Source: Halioglobus sp.
Lineage (GTDB): Bacteria > Pseudomonadota > Gammaproteobacteria > Pseudomonadales > Halieaceae
Direction of reading: 5' to 3'
DNA: 64,000 bases
NCBI GenBank assembly: GCA_029246385.1
Contig: JAQWNG010000037.1
Span: forward strand, 40,237 to 104,236
The translations under genes and the position numbers were made by a program. Below, one piece after another: positions 19,344-29,604 of this stretch (position 1 is the first letter of the stretch; each line of letters starts with the position of its first letter). A model generated the notes under the pieces. It worked only from the letters and a program-made list of their open reading frames with translations. It was not told the DNA's origin and did no database searches.

Positions 19344-19420
19344 TGGTCGGGGTAGAGAGATTCGAACTCCCGACATCCTGCTCCCAAAGCAGGCGCGCTA
19401 CCAGACTGCGCTATACCCCG
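19344..19420 (-). tRNA. tRNA-Pro (TGG)
   Basis: A 77-nt tRNA on the minus strand, starting CGGGGTATAGCGCAG and ending with acceptor CCCCG, discriminator A and encoded CCA. The anticodon is TGG (context TGCTTTGGGAGCA), with T-loop GAGTTCGAATC. Long reading frames over it are artefacts. I saw no direct repeat of its 3' end nearby that would mark an integrated element. Confidence 0.97.
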
Positions 19421-19468
19421 ATGTCATCATTTTGGCGCCAGCGCCAGACCCTGTTTTCAGGAACCAGC

Positions 19469-19497
19469 ATAATACTCATCCGCATCCTAAGCGTCAA
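19469..19497 (-). promoter_or_regulatory. Sigma-70 promoter of tRNA-Pro
   Basis: On the minus strand TTGACG (-35, 19497-19492) and TATTAT (-10, 19474-19469) are separated by exactly 17 bp. They lie about 48 bp upstream of the 5' end of tRNA-Pro, so the transcript would have a short 5' leader to be processed. The match to consensus is strong. Confidence 0.72.
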
Positions 19498-19651
19498 CGG
19501 CAAAAATACTACACGGTCTTTCGCTGCCCCTCATTCCCATGTGACAATGCGACTCAATCCACTTAAACTCTGTGCGCTGGTATTGACTAGCTACGTCCAA
19601 ATGGCGACACACAGCGCCGTACAGGCATATAACACTCAAGGAATAGATAAA

Positions 19652-20497
19652 ATGCCAACACTTGTCCTCGACGGTAAATTACTGGCTGCCCAGAGCGAGG
19701 CTCAATTGTTGGCTCGTGTGGAGCGCCTCAGGGTCAATTCTGCAGGGAAAACCCCGATCCTCGCCACGATTCTGGTCGGAGATGATCCAGCTTCTGCAAC
19801 CTATGTCAAAATGAAAGGGAATGCGTGTCGCCGAGTCGGCATGGAGTCGCTGGCTGTAGAGCTGCCCGCAGCGACAACGACCGAGCACCTTCTAGCAAAA
19901 ATCGCTGAGCTAAACGCCGACCCCGACGTGCATGGCATCCTGCTACAACATCCTGCGCCAGAGCATATCGATGAGCGTGCCTGCTTCGACGCCATCGCTC
20001 TGCACAAGGACGTAGACGGCGTGACCTGTTTGGGTTTTGGCCGCATGGCAATGGGGGAGAATGCTTACGGCTGCGCAACGCCACAAGGCATCATGCGCAT
20101 ATTGAAACACTACGACATTGAGATCGAAGGTCAGCATGCAGTGGTGGTTGGGCGCAGCGCCATTCTCGGTAAGCCAATGGCGATGATGCTGCTGCAAAAA
20201 AATGCGACGGTAACTATCTGTCACTCTCGCACCAAAAACCTTCCAAACATTATTGCCCAGGCAGATATCCTAGTCGGCGCTGTAGGCAAGCCGGAATTTA
20301 TTAAAGCTGACTGGGTGAAGAAAGGCGCCGTAGTCATCGACGCCGGCTATCACCCCGGCGGCGTGGGCGACATTGAGATCTCAGCTCTGGCCGACAAAGC
20401 ATCAGCCTACACTCCAGTTCCCGGTGGTGTTGGTCCAATGACCATTAATACCCTGATCATGCAGAGTGTTGTCTCTGCTGAGACAAGTCTGGCCTAG
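19652..20497 (+). CDS. folD: Bifunctional methylene-THF dehydrogenase/cyclohydrolase
   Basis: Interconverts 5,10-methylene-, methenyl- and 10-formyl-tetrahydrofolate in one-carbon metabolism. The 281-residue product shows the FolD signatures: [21 protein letters not shown] (with catalytic Lys in YVKMK), the [12 protein letters not shown] segment, DVDG, the NADP site [17 protein letters not shown], and the C-terminal [14 protein letters not shown]. The ATG at 19652 has AAGGA 9 bp upstream. A longer frame starting at 19289 runs through tRNA-Pro and is rejected. Folate-dependent purF and folC lie elsewhere in the window. Confidence 0.96.
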   Translation: MPTLVLDGKLLAAQSEAQLLARVERLRVNSAGKTPILATILVGDDPASATYVKMKGNACRRVGMESLAVELPAATTTEHLLAKIAELNADPDVHGILLQHPAPEHIDERACFDAIALHKDVDGVTCLGFGRMAMGENAYGCATPQGIMRILKHYDIEIEGQHAVVVGRSAILGKPMAMMLLQKNATVTICHSRTKNLPNIIAQADILVGAVGKPEFIKADWVKKGAVVIDAGYHPGGVGDIEISALADKASAYTPVPGGVGPMTINTLIMQSVVSAETSLA

Positions 20498-20583
20498 AGC
20501 CGATATTCTACAGGTCCGTTGCAAGAGGCAAGCGAGCGCTAGCATGCAATCTCTAAAGCACAGCCGTCAACTCGAAGCGGCTA

Positions 20584-21966
20584 TCAATCAGACTTGCGCT
20601 TCCATTGGGTGCCCTCGCGGGAATCCTCAAGCACTACGCCCTGAGCAAGTAACACCTTACGCACTTCATCGGCACGGTTATAGTCTTTCGCGAGTTTGGC
20701 TTGCTGCCGCTCGACAATCAACGCTTCTATGTCCTCAGAGCAAATAGCATCATCAGATTCTGCGCCCTGCAGCCACTGCGCGGCATCCTGTTGCAGAATG
20801 CCCAACAGATTGCCGGCCGCAAGAATGCGTGCCTTCAAACGCCCTCTGGCGACTCCTTCTGCCTTGTGTAACTGCTTCGCTAATGCATGAATCTCAGCGA
20901 TCGCAATCGGCGTATTAAGGTCGTCGTTCAGTGCATGGTAGAACGGCTCATCCGCAAGGCAAACCTCTATCTCGATACCCACATCCTGCACCTCACGCAA
21001 CGTGCTGTAGAGACTGTCGAGCGTTGCCTGAGCCTGTTCCAAAAGTTCTGCAGAGAAGTTTAAAGGGCTGCGATAGTGGGCAGACAATAACGCAAAGCGA
21101 AGTACTTCACCGCGATAGCTTTGCAGCAGATCACGCACCGTTCGGAAGTTCCCTAGTGACTTCGACATCTTCTCACCATCAATGTCTAGATATGCGTTAT
21201 GCATCCAGTACCTTACATAATCGCCACCATGGGCGCAGCGACTCTGAGCGATCTCATTCTCATGATGTGGAAAAATCAGGTCGCGCCCACCACCGTGAAT
21301 ATCTATCGTATCCCCTAAGTGTTTATGGATCATTGCAGAGCACTCGAGGTGCCAGCCTGGACGCCCTCGCCCCCAAGGGCTGTCCCAACCGAGCTCTTCC
21401 TCGGCAGCCGGCTTCCACAGGACAAAGTCGCCAGGGTGGCGCTTATAATCGGCGACCTCAACTCTGGCGCCGGCCAACATGTCATCCAGCGCACGGTTTG
21501 ACAGTTTTCCATAGTCTTCCATCGACTCAACCGCGAACAACACATGAGCCTGCGACTCATACGCATGTCCTTTTTCTAATAGGGTGCTGGTGAGTTCAAT
21601 CATAGCGTCAATATTATGTGTGGCTCGAGGCTCGAGGGTCGGCAGCAGGGCATTGAGCTGTGCCATATCTTCGCGGTACTTAACCGTAAACTCCTCTGTG
21701 ACGGATTCGATGGTGCGACCGCCTTCACCGGCGGCGACAATAATCTTGTCATCTACATCAGTAATATTGCGCGCATAGATCACCGTGTCGTAATGTGTCT
21801 GCAGCAGGCGAAACAATGTGTCAAACACCACTACCGGGCGAGCATTACCAATGTGCGCCAAGTTGTATACTGTGGGGCCACAGACGTACATCGTGACGGT
21901 GTCTGGCAGCAGGGGCTCAAACACCTCCTTGTTAGCCGTCATGGTATTATACAACGTGAAATTCAT
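20584..21966 (-). CDS. cysS: Cysteinyl-tRNA synthetase
   Basis: Class Ia synthetase charging tRNA-Cys; 460 residues, normal length. The zinc ligands are visible: Cys in YVCGPTVYN, Cys in WHLECSAM, and the His pair in [11 protein letters not shown]. The HIGH motif is HIGN ([10 protein letters not shown]) and the KMSKS motif is intact ([10 protein letters not shown]). It begins 10 bp after glnS ends and is likely co-transcribed with it, as in many gammaproteobacteria (glnS-cysS, folD nearby). Confidence 0.97.
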   Translation of the reverse strand: MNFTLYNTMTANKEVFEPLLPDTVTMYVCGPTVYNLAHIGNARPVVVFDTLFRLLQTHYDTVIYARNITDVDDKIIVAAGEGGRTIESVTEEFTVKYREDMAQLNALLPTLEPRATHNIDAMIELTSTLLEKGHAYESQAHVLFAVESMEDYGKLSNRALDDMLAGARVEVADYKRHPGDFVLWKPAAEEELGWDSPWGRGRPGWHLECSAMIHKHLGDTIDIHGGGRDLIFPHHENEIAQSRCAHGGDYVRYWMHNAYLDIDGEKMSKSLGNFRTVRDLLQSYRGEVLRFALLSAHYRSPLNFSAELLEQAQATLDSLYSTLREVQDVGIEIEVCLADEPFYHALNDDLNTPIAIAEIHALAKQLHKAEGVARGRLKARILAAGNLLGILQQDAAQWLQGAESDDAICSEDIEALIVERQQAKLAKDYNRADEVRKVLLAQGVVLEDSREGTQWKRKSD

Positions 21967-21976
21967 CTGCTGACCC

Positions 21977-23638
21977 TCACTGATTACTCCAAGTATCGCG
22001 CAGGCCTATAGTCCGATTAAATACTGGCTTGTCAGCACTGTAGTCATAACGATCCGCCACGAAATAACCCTCCCTTTCAAACTGGAAACTTTGCTCAGGC
22101 AAGGCGCTCGCCAGAGAAGGCTCGACCCAAGCATTATCGATCACTGCCAGCGAGTCCGGGTTGATATGCTCCATAAACGCATTATCACCCTTGTCGGGTG
22201 CCTCGTGATTGAACAGACGCTCGTACAAGCGCACTTGAGCATTCTTCCCATGCGATGCGCTTACCCAGTGAATAACGCCTTTGGGCTTAATGCCATCTTC
22301 TGGGTTTTCCCCCAGTGTGCCAGGGATAGTGTGTGCGCGAACTTCACACACGTTGCCCAGTGCATCCTTAACCACCTCGTCCGCCTCAATCACGTAAGCA
22401 TTGCGAAGCCGCACGCGCTTACCCAATACCAGACGTTTAAATTTCTTATTGGCCTCCTCTCTAAAGTCGTCTGCATCGATATACACTTCTCGAGTAAAAG
22501 GTATAACTCTCTCACCCAGGTCATCCCGACTTGGATGTCCAGGCGCGCGTAGAGCCTCAACCTGGCCACTCGGGTAATCGGTGAGCACCACTTTGAGTGG
22601 CCTTAGCACACACATGCCGCGCGCTGCATTCTCATTAAGGTCCTCGCGGATAGCGAATTCCAGCATGGCAACATCCACCACGCCATCACTGCGGGTGGTG
22701 CCGATCATGTCGCAGAATTTACGAATCGCCGCGGCCGTATAGCCACGCCGACGCATGCCCGATACTGTCGGCATACGAGGATCGTCCCAGCCGGCTACCA
22801 CGCCCTCCTCTACCAGCTGCTTAAGCTTGCGCTTACTGGTCACGGTGTAACTAGGATTCAGCCTGCCAAACTCATATTGTTGGGGCCGAGTCGGAACCGG
22901 AAGGTGTTCAATCAACCAGTTGTATAGCGGTCGATGATCTTCAAATTCCAGCGTGCAGATAGAGTGCGTTACGCCTTCGATAGCATCCTCCTGACCGTGA
23001 GCAAAGTCATAAGTCGGATAAATCACCCAATCAGAGCCGGTTTGATGATGAGGCACCTTGCGAATACGATATAGAATTGGGTCGCGCATATTCATATTAG
23101 GCGCGGTCATGTCGATCTTCGCCCGAAGCACCTTGGCACCCTCGTCAAACTCGCCCGCCTTCATCCTCGCGAGCAGGTCAAGATTATCCGCGATGCTGCG
23201 CTCCCGAGACGGACTATTGCGTCCGGGCTCGGTCAGCGTGCCACGGTATTCGCGCGCCTGATCTGGGCTTAGATCACAGACATACGCATTGCCCTCCGTC
23301 ACCAGATGGATAGCCCAATTATAGAACTGCTCAAAATAAGAGGACGCATACTTCACCTCAGCGTCCCACGCATAGCCGAGCCATCGCACGTCAGCCTGAA
23401 TAGCCTCTATGTATTCTTGGCTTTCCTTCTCGGGGTTGGTGTCATCAAAGCGCAAGTTACATCGCCCGTGATTGGCCTCAGCCAAGCCAAAGTTCACACT
23501 AATCGCTTTGGCATGTCCGATATGCAAATACCCATTGGGCTCCGGTGGAAAGCGCGTGACAACTTGTACAACTCGACCGCTGGCGATATCGTCACTAACA
23601 ATGGACTGCAGAAAATTACTGACCGGAGTGTCTTCCAT
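21977..23638 (-). CDS. glnS: Glutaminyl-tRNA synthetase
   Basis: Class Ib synthetase charging tRNA-Gln. HIGH motif in [17 protein letters not shown] (about 33-49) and the variant KMSKS motif [10 protein letters not shown], followed by the two beta-barrel anticodon-binding domains ([19 protein letters not shown]). The ATG at 23638 aligns the N-terminus ([14 protein letters not shown]) with E. coli GlnS. An upstream GTG at 23671 directly follows a TATACT hexamer that looks like a -10 box, so it is not used as start here. Presence of GlnS agrees with a beta/gammaproteobacterial host. Confidence 0.97.
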   Translation of the reverse strand: MEDTPVSNFLQSIVSDDIASGRVVQVVTRFPPEPNGYLHIGHAKAISVNFGLAEANHGRCNLRFDDTNPEKESQEYIEAIQADVRWLGYAWDAEVKYASSYFEQFYNWAIHLVTEGNAYVCDLSPDQAREYRGTLTEPGRNSPSRERSIADNLDLLARMKAGEFDEGAKVLRAKIDMTAPNMNMRDPILYRIRKVPHHQTGSDWVIYPTYDFAHGQEDAIEGVTHSICTLEFEDHRPLYNWLIEHLPVPTRPQQYEFGRLNPSYTVTSKRKLKQLVEEGVVAGWDDPRMPTVSGMRRRGYTAAAIRKFCDMIGTTRSDGVVDVAMLEFAIREDLNENAARGMCVLRPLKVVLTDYPSGQVEALRAPGHPSRDDLGERVIPFTREVYIDADDFREEANKKFKRLVLGKRVRLRNAYVIEADEVVKDALGNVCEVRAHTIPGTLGENPEDGIKPKGVIHWVSASHGKNAQVRLYERLFNHEAPDKGDNAFMEHINPDSLAVIDNAWVEPSLASALPEQSFQFEREGYFVADRYDYSADKPVFNRTIGLRDTWSNQ

Positions 23639-23826
23639 AATACTATGCGCTGAGCTCTGTAAAAGACGCACAGTATAACCAGTCAGACGCAGAGCTTACA
23701 GCCAATTCAAAGCCGTTTGTCAGACATTAGAACATTCTGGAGAGGTTTACTTGCCTTAATGTTTTCTTGCGAGCTAAAAGTCCGTACAATCGTGTTTCAA
23801 AAGTACACACCCCTAAGGATTTAAGC

Positions 23827-24324
23827 ATGGTCATCATTAACACGACGTTCGGCGACATTAAACTCGAACTAGACGCTGAAAAAGCACCAAAAACCGTTGC
23901 CAATTTTCTTAACTACGCAAGGGACGGATACTATGACGGCACCATTTTCCATCGCGTAATCGACAATTTCATGATCCAAGGGGGAGGGTTCGACGCCGAC
24001 ATGCAGCAGCAAGCTTGTGGTGACCCGGTCGACAACGAAGCCGATAATGGCTTGAAAAACGATTTCGGTACAGTAGCGATGGCCAGAACCACTGATCCGC
24101 ATTCAGCGACAGCTCAGTTCTTCATTAATGTAAAGGATAACGACTTCCTAAACCACAGTGGCAAGAGCATGCAGGGCTGGGGCTACACTGTCTTCGGCAA
24201 GGTCATTGACGGATCTGAGGTACTAGACAAGATACGTGCCGTCGCCACCGGCAGCAGCAATGGCCATCAGGATGTTCCGGTTGACCCCATTATCATTGAG
24301 AAAGTGCAAATCGTTGACGCATAG
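23827..24324 (+). CDS. ppiB: Peptidyl-prolyl cis-trans isomerase B (cyclophilin)
   Basis: Cytoplasmic cyclophilin of 165 residues catalysing proline isomerisation. It has no signal peptide and shows the active-site [13 protein letters not shown] (Arg and Phe), the [18 protein letters not shown] segment and the VFGKVIDG end. AAGGAT precedes the ATG at 23827 by about 7 bp; upstream codons in frame carry no family sequence. Divergent from glnS, convergent with miaE. The ppiB-glnS-cysS neighbourhood is common in the class. Confidence 0.96.
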   Translation: MVIINTTFGDIKLELDAEKAPKTVANFLNYARDGYYDGTIFHRVIDNFMIQGGGFDADMQQQACGDPVDNEADNGLKNDFGTVAMARTTDPHSATAQFFINVKDNDFLNHSGKSMQGWGYTVFGKVIDGSEVLDKIRAVATGSSNGHQDVPVDPIIIEKVQIVDA

Positions 24325-24493
24325 GTAATGCTTTAGACTAGGGCATACGCGAAGCACGGGGATCGCTTTACTCGCAACGCTTCTGCCTGCGGTGGTGCTG
24401 CGAGCGACTCTTTCTTTCGCCGGTGGCAAAAAGGACACTAGATGCCATTAAAAGCATATTAATCAGTGATTTACGATTTCAATCTAATGTCGT

Positions 24494-25246
24494 TTAAACA
24501 TTAATTTCACGCGTCGCGGAGGCTTCCTTCGGCGCGCACAGTGGCACTCCACTATGAAAGCGAAAGTCAGCATCAGGCTGTTCAATCAACCCCCTTTCAC
24601 ATGCCAGTAGGACAGGCAAACGTTCGTCTATCTCGGCCCTTGAACCGACTCCCTGCGCCAGCCGAAGATAATCAAGAAAGTGCCGTGATTCAGACTTCAG
24701 CAGAGAGCGATAAAAATCACCGAGTTCCACATCCAACCTAGGCGCCAGCGCCGCAAAGCGCTCACAAGAGCGAGCCTCAATAATTGCACCAATCAATAAA
24801 CCATCTACCAGCCGGCCCGGCTCGTCGGACCGGGCCTGATTGCGCAAGGTTCCCGCGTAACGCGATGCTGATAACTGAGGATAAGCTAACGCCCTGGCCT
24901 TCATAATTGTGATTACCTGCTCGAAATGACGTAACTCTTCGCGCGCCAACTTTGAGAGCTTATTCAAAAGTGCATGATGATCGACACGAGGACGCACCAG
25001 GCCTAACGCACCAGAGACGGCCTTCGCATCGCCGCCAAGCTCCCTCCCTTGAGAATTTGCGATGCCCGGTATACCGTGCCCGTACCGTTTCATCGCCGCA
25101 AGAGCCGAGTCCGCTGCCTTGCGCTCGCAATTGGCATGGTCTGTCAGCAAGGCCTGCAGCCGCTTGGGTTTAGCTGCCTCCTCCAGCCACGTTCCGGGCG
25201 TGGCGCAGTATAAAAAGTCAGGGTAAATGTGGCCGATGCTTGTCAT
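24494..25246 (-). CDS. miaE: tRNA-(ms2i6A37) hydroxylase
   Basis: Non-haem di-iron monooxygenase that hydroxylates 2-methylthio-N6-isopentenyladenosine at position 37 of tRNA. The 250-residue protein has the MiaE entry sequence EAAKPKRLQALLTDHANCERKAADSALAAM and the ligand helices REELRHFEQV (EExxH) and EARSCERFAAL...ESRHFLDYLRLA (second Glu and ExxH set). Family length is about 250. Single gene, convergent with ppiB. Confidence 0.93.
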   Translation of the reverse strand: MTSIGHIYPDFLYCATPGTWLEEAAKPKRLQALLTDHANCERKAADSALAAMKRYGHGIPGIANSQGRELGGDAKAVSGALGLVRPRVDHHALLNKLSKLAREELRHFEQVITIMKARALAYPQLSASRYAGTLRNQARSDEPGRLVDGLLIGAIIEARSCERFAALAPRLDVELGDFYRSLLKSESRHFLDYLRLAQGVGSRAEIDERLPVLLACERGLIEQPDADFRFHSGVPLCAPKEASATREINV

Positions 25247-25496
25247 GGCGCGATTATAGCACTGTATTCGTTTGACTACAGTCTCCGATAACGATCATCT
25301 ATCGCGCACAAATACTTACTCTAGACCGTGACTACGTCGGTTGTTGCGATATCAAAGTTGTTTGCCCGGATTTCATTAGAGGCGAGCGTTCAGTACTTGA
25401 TGACAGTGAAGCCCTAAATAACGTGGCTTTTTTCGCTTTCAACGTGAACGATCAGTAAAACCTGTTGTCATATTGACTTCTCAAAGGAATTTAATT

Positions 25497-26144
25497 GTGT
25501 CTATTCGCTTTTTGAGCTCGGTTGTGGCCTTAGTTGGTCCATTGATCATAACGCATTCTATTGCAGCCGCGCCCGTGAATGACGAGCTTGGCTCTGTATA
25601 CATAAATACTTTCAGCGACAAAAGTATCGCGCCGAGCACAGCATCTATCTTCTCAACGCGTTCTAACGACTCGCCGCTGATAACCGTTGTCACAAGCGCA
25701 TCTCGGCAGTATTCAAATCCGCCATTAAGCAACGCGGGAGCTAGTGTATACCTTGCTCAGGCCGTCAGCCCTTTAGGCGACGCGAGACAGCACACGATAC
25801 AAAATCCAGCATGGACTTTCAATGACCGCATGAATACCGACACCACCACAGTACTTGCCGATTATCATACAGAGCCTCACTATATGACCGATCCGACGTT
25901 CGATGATGGCTCCGCCTCGGCAGAATCCACCACTGCAACAAACGGAGCACTCGCTATACCGAGCGGTATGTCTGACCCGACCGCTACCGCTGAAACGCAT
26001 TCCAATCGCCAGTCAGCGCAGTCTAGCTGGAGCTTAGAGAATATTGCAGCAGATATGCAGGTTATCGACCTCACAGGCGCGGCATGGCTATTCGGTTCTG
26101 CGATGCTTGGGTTATTTACGGTTGCTAGGCGCAACAAAGCATAG
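25497..26144 (+). CDS. Exported protein with PEP-CTERM-like C-terminus
   Basis: Unrecognised protein of about 215 residues. It has an N-terminal signal peptide (FLSSVVALVGPLIITHSIAAA), a low-complexity Ser/Thr/Ala-rich middle, and a C-terminal tripartite tail: short motif, hydrophobic helix GAAWLFGSAMLGLFTV, then ARRNKA. The helix and basic tail match PEP-CTERM sorting signals (AAWLFGSGLLGL type), but the Pro-rich recognition part is replaced by VIDLTG, so processing is uncertain. GTG at 25497 is preferred because AAGGA precedes it by about 8 bp; a TTG at 25473 is the alternative. Such proteins are normally anchored or exported by an exosortase, which is not in this window. Confidence 0.65.
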   Translation: MSIRFLSSVVALVGPLIITHSIAAAPVNDELGSVYINTFSDKSIAPSTASIFSTRSNDSPLITVVTSASRQYSNPPLSNAGASVYLAQAVSPLGDARQHTIQNPAWTFNDRMNTDTTTVLADYHTEPHYMTDPTFDDGSASAESTTATNGALAIPSGMSDPTATAETHSNRQSAQSSWSLENIAADMQVIDLTGAAWLFGSAMLGLFTVARRNKA

Positions 26145-26287
26145 CCTGATTTTACAATAATACTGGCTCACTGCGCGGACCTTGATGCAGGCCGCCTAAC
26201 GCGTTTAACACGCAAAGGATAGTGTTTCGTTATTACATTGAGTGATTACTCTCCTCGAGCTCCGCACACACGCAGCGCAAACTTATT

Positions 26288-26749
26288 TCACTCACGAAAC
26301 AAATCAGGGCTCAACATATACCGCTCATAATGCGCCTCTGACAGAATATAAAATTCGCAATCGATCGTCTCACGCAATGCAATTAGTGGCATCTCACGAT
26401 ACGGTAGCGCCACTTCAAAACCGTAATCGAGGGGTTTTTCAATCTGACCGGCCCCCGCCTTCAGTAAACTGAATACCCAGCAGTACTCGTCATGATGCGC
26501 CACATAACGTACCTTCTGAACCTCCATCTGCCACTCAAGCAACGCTTTATCCGTCACACGCAGCTTATTACTGACGCACTGGGACAAGAAATCAGACAAT
26601 CGACCATCGACCGCTTTTTTCTGTGCTGGTGAATAGCTATTCCAGTTGATCACTTCATGACTAAAGCGCTTGCAACCGCGGCAGACGCTGTCACCGATTC
26701 CAGTGGAGCAGACGCCGATACACGGCGTTTTTACAGACGGGGGCAGCAT
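26288..26749 (-). CDS. DUF1289 domain protein
   Basis: Protein of 153 residues starting with the DUF1289 Cys pattern TPCIGVCSTGIGDSVCRGCKRF, a likely metal-binding knuckle, followed by EVINWNSYSPAQKKAV. The C-terminal two thirds (LEWQMEVQKVRYVAHHDEYCWVFSLLKAG...) I do not recognise; DUF1289 proteins are often much shorter, so this is an extended form. Divergent from acnB with about 185 bp between. Function is unknown. Confidence 0.8.
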   Translation of the reverse strand: MLPPSVKTPCIGVCSTGIGDSVCRGCKRFSHEVINWNSYSPAQKKAVDGRLSDFLSQCVSNKLRVTDKALLEWQMEVQKVRYVAHHDEYCWVFSLLKAGAGQIEKPLDYGFEVALPYREMPLIALRETIDCEFYILSEAHYERYMLSPDLFRE

Positions 26750-26831
26750 TTTTGAAAATCATTCCAATCAGATTCACGCTTTAATCTTAAGATATCATCC
26801 CGGTGAATGCACGCTATAACCGCTTGATTCG

Positions 26832-26860
26832 TTTATCTTATTTACACCTTGCGCTATACT
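26832..26860 (+). promoter_or_regulatory. Candidate acnB promoter
   Basis: TTTATC (26832-26837) and TATACT (26855-26860) are 17 bp apart, about 75 bp before the acnB start. The -10 box is good and the -35 box is weak. AGAGGA upstream of the ATG at 26935 is the ribosome site. Confidence 0.45.
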
Positions 26861-26934
26861 ATTGCGCGTATTTATTGTGCACTTACATACTCAGTTCGTA
26901 TTCTGGGTAACATTGGCCATGTAGAGGATCCACT

Positions 26935-29550
26935 ATGCTAGAAGCCTATCGCAATCATGTGGCTGAGCGTGCCGCCCTAAATATTCCGCCCAAACCGTTG
27001 AATGCGGAGCAGGTAGCGGACTTAGTTGAGTTACTCAAAAAACCGCCAGCCGGAGAAGAAGACTATCTGTTGGCACTAATTAGTAACCGCGTACCACCCG
27101 GTGTAGACGAAGCCGCCTATGTCAAGGCAGGATTTTTATCCGCCCTCATCGACGACGAAACTAGCAGCCCGATAATCGATAAAGAGGCTGCCATCGAACT
27201 GTTGGGCAATATGCATGGCGGCTACAATATTGCAACGCTGGTGGGCCTGCTGACTGACCCAGACTATGGCTTAGCGGCGGCCACTGAACTCAAGCATACA
27301 TTATTGGCATTTGAGGCGTTCCATGACGTTGCCGAGTTAGCTTCGTCAGGTAACGCGAATGCACAGGCTGTTATGCAGTCATGGGCCGATGCTGAATGGT
27401 TTACCAGCTGCCCAGAAGTTCCCAGCGCTATCACAGTGTCAGTCTTTAAAGTCACAGGCGAAACTAATACTGATGATCTCTCGCCCGCTCCCGATGCGTG
27501 GTCGCGACCTGATATTCCCCTACACGCACTCGCCATGTACAAGATGACTCGGGATGGGCTGCTTCCGCAAGAACACGGCGTCACAGGGCCAATGAAACAA
27601 ATCCAGGATCTACAATCCAACGATTTGCCGGTCGCCTTTGTCGGCGATGTTGTCGGCACTGGGTCCTCGCGAAAATCAGCCACCAACTCCGTCTTGTGGT
27701 ACTTTGGCGACGACATCAAGGGCGTACCCAATAAGAAAGGCGGCGGCATTTGTATTGGCAATAATATAGCGCCCATTTTCTATAACACCATGGAAGATGC
27801 AGGCGCTCTGGTATTTGAAGCCCCCGTTGAAAACCTCAGCATGGGCGATGTGATAGAAATTCGGCCCTATGATGGAAAAATACTCAGCGCGTCTGGTGAA
27901 GTACTCAGCCAGTTCAAGCTTAAGTCGGATGTATTACTCGACGAAGTACGTGCCGGTGGGCGCATAAATCTCATAATCGGGCGTGGCCTGACTGCCCGCG
28001 CTCGCGAAGCATTAAGCCTGCCCGAATCGACACAGTTCCGCAGGCCGAAACAACCTGGAGATACGGGTAAGGGCTTCACGCTAGCCCAGAAAATGGTCGG
28101 CAAAGCATGTGGTACTGAGGGTATACGCCCGGGCACTTATTGTGAACCGCGCATGACGACTGTCGGCTCGCAAGACACCACGGGACCGATGACCCGCGAC
28201 GAGTTGAAAGATCTTGCATGCCTCGGTTTCTCCGCTGACCTGACCATGCAGTCTTTCTGTCACACTGCTGCCTACCCCAAGCCGGTCGATATCGAAACCC
28301 AACACTCACTGCCCGACTTTATCATGACCAGAGGGGGCGTTTCCCTGCGCCCTGGTGACGGCATCATTCATTCATGGCTCAACAGGATGCTACTTCCCGA
28401 TACTGTCGGCACCGGGGGCGACTCACACACACGTTTCCCTATGGGTATTTCATTCCCCGCTGGATCTGGGCTAGTCGCGTTCGCCGCAGCCACAGGGGTA
28501 ATGCCACTGGACATGCCCGAGTCGGTATTGGTCAGATTCAAGGGTACAATGCAGCCCGGTATTACGCTGCGCGATCTTGTGCACGCCATCCCCTACTATG
28601 CTATTCAGGAGGGTTTACTGACGGTTGAAAAAGAGGGTAAGAAAAATATATTCTCCGGGCGCATTTTAGAAATTGAAGGGCTCAACGATCTCACCGTGGA
28701 GCAAGCCTTTGAACTATCAGACGCTTCCGCTGAGCGCTCTGCCGCCGGTTGTACAATCGCACTCGATGAAGACACGGTAGCTCAGTATCTGCGCTCCAAT
28801 ATCGCGCTGCTACGCACCATGATCGCTGAAGGTTACGGCGACAGCAGAACACTGCAGCGCAGGGCTTGCAAGATGGAGGAGTGGCTGGTAAATCCTAGTC
28901 TTATGAAAGCCGACACCGATGCCGAGTACACAGCGGTTATCGAGATTGACCTAGCAGAGGTTACGGAGCCTATCGTCTGCGCTCCCAATGATCCAGACGA
29001 TGCACGTTTGCTGTCTCAGGTTTCAGGCGACACCGTAGACGAAGTGTTTATCGGCAGTTGCATGACTAACATCGGTCATTTCCGCGCTGCGGGAAAGCTG
29101 CTGCAACAGCACAAGGGCTCGATATCAACCCGCATGTGGATTGTGCCTCCTACGCGCATGGATGAGTATCAGCTAATGGAAGAAGGCTACTACAATACCT
29201 TCGGCGCCGCCGGCGCACGAACAGAGATGCCGGGCTGCTCCTTGTGTATGGGCAATCAGGCGAGGGTAGCAGCAAATGCTACTGTGCTGTCGACCTCCAC
29301 ACGCAACTTTCCCAACCGCTTAGGCGACGGCGCCAATGTTTATCTGACCTCAGCAGAATTGGCATCGATCGGGGCAATCCTCGGTAAACTGCCAACCCCT
29401 GCTGAATACATGGAGTATGCAAAAGATCTCGACTCCATGGCGGACGATATCTATCGGTACCTCAACTTTGATCAGATTGCCAGGTTTCAAAAAAGTGCGG
29501 AGGATGGCGCCCGCATTGCTGCCGTCGAAATCCAGGAGTTGCGCGCCTGA
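26935..29550 (+). CDS. acnB: Aconitate hydratase B
   Basis: TCA-cycle aconitase converting citrate to isocitrate; 871 residues, the AcnB length. It has the AcnB-specific order: N-terminal HEAT-like domain (1-160), swivel domain (VTGETNTDDLSPAPDAW, VGTGSSRKSATNSVLW), then the Fe-S core. Fe-S ligands lie in SFCHTAAYPKP, IGSCMTNIGHFRAAG and PGCSLCMGNQARV; GTGGDSHTRFPMG is the substrate loop. Monocistronic, convergent with tgpA. AcnB in E. coli also has an RNA-binding apo form; nothing here tests that. Confidence 0.97.
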   Translation: MLEAYRNHVAERAALNIPPKPLNAEQVADLVELLKKPPAGEEDYLLALISNRVPPGVDEAAYVKAGFLSALIDDETSSPIIDKEAAIELLGNMHGGYNIATLVGLLTDPDYGLAAATELKHTLLAFEAFHDVAELASSGNANAQAVMQSWADAEWFTSCPEVPSAITVSVFKVTGETNTDDLSPAPDAWSRPDIPLHALAMYKMTRDGLLPQEHGVTGPMKQIQDLQSNDLPVAFVGDVVGTGSSRKSATNSVLWYFGDDIKGVPNKKGGGICIGNNIAPIFYNTMEDAGALVFEAPVENLSMGDVIEIRPYDGKILSASGEVLSQFKLKSDVLLDEVRAGGRINLIIGRGLTARAREALSLPESTQFRRPKQPGDTGKGFTLAQKMVGKACGTEGIRPGTYCEPRMTTVGSQDTTGPMTRDELKDLACLGFSADLTMQSFCHTAAYPKPVDIETQHSLPDFIMTRGGVSLRPGDGIIHSWLNRMLLPDTVGTGGDSHTRFPMGISFPAGSGLVAFAAATGVMPLDMPESVLVRFKGTMQPGITLRDLVHAIPYYAIQEGLLTVEKEGKKNIFSGRILEIEGLNDLTVEQAFELSDASAERSAAGCTIALDEDTVAQYLRSNIALLRTMIAEGYGDSRTLQRRACKMEEWLVNPSLMKADTDAEYTAVIEIDLAEVTEPIVCAPNDPDDARLLSQVSGDTVDEVFIGSCMTNIGHFRAAGKLLQQHKGSISTRMWIVPPTRMDEYQLMEEGYYNTFGAAGARTEMPGCSLCMGNQARVAANATVLSTSTRNFPNRLGDGANVYLTSAELASIGAILGKLPTPAEYMEYAKDLDSMADDIYRYLNFDQIARFQKSAEDGARIAAVEIQELRA

Positions 29551-29604
29551 TGCCTCGCCACCAGTGACCGACACATAGCCATCAAACGCAGGGTTTTTAT
29601 TGCT

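Noticed and set aside
16858..19420. Genomic island bounded by tRNA-His and tRNA-Pro
   Set aside because: No integrase, no direct repeat of either tRNA 3' end and no mobile genes were seen, so only ordinary linkage can be claimed.
19285..19566. Reading frames over tRNA-Pro, including an N-terminal extension of folD
   Set aside because: The extension is translated tRNA; the real folD start at 19652 has a ribosome site and matches family length.
20931..21593. 220-codon plus-strand frame opposite cysS
   Set aside because: Shadow of the conserved cysS coding sequence; no own motifs, low-complexity composition.
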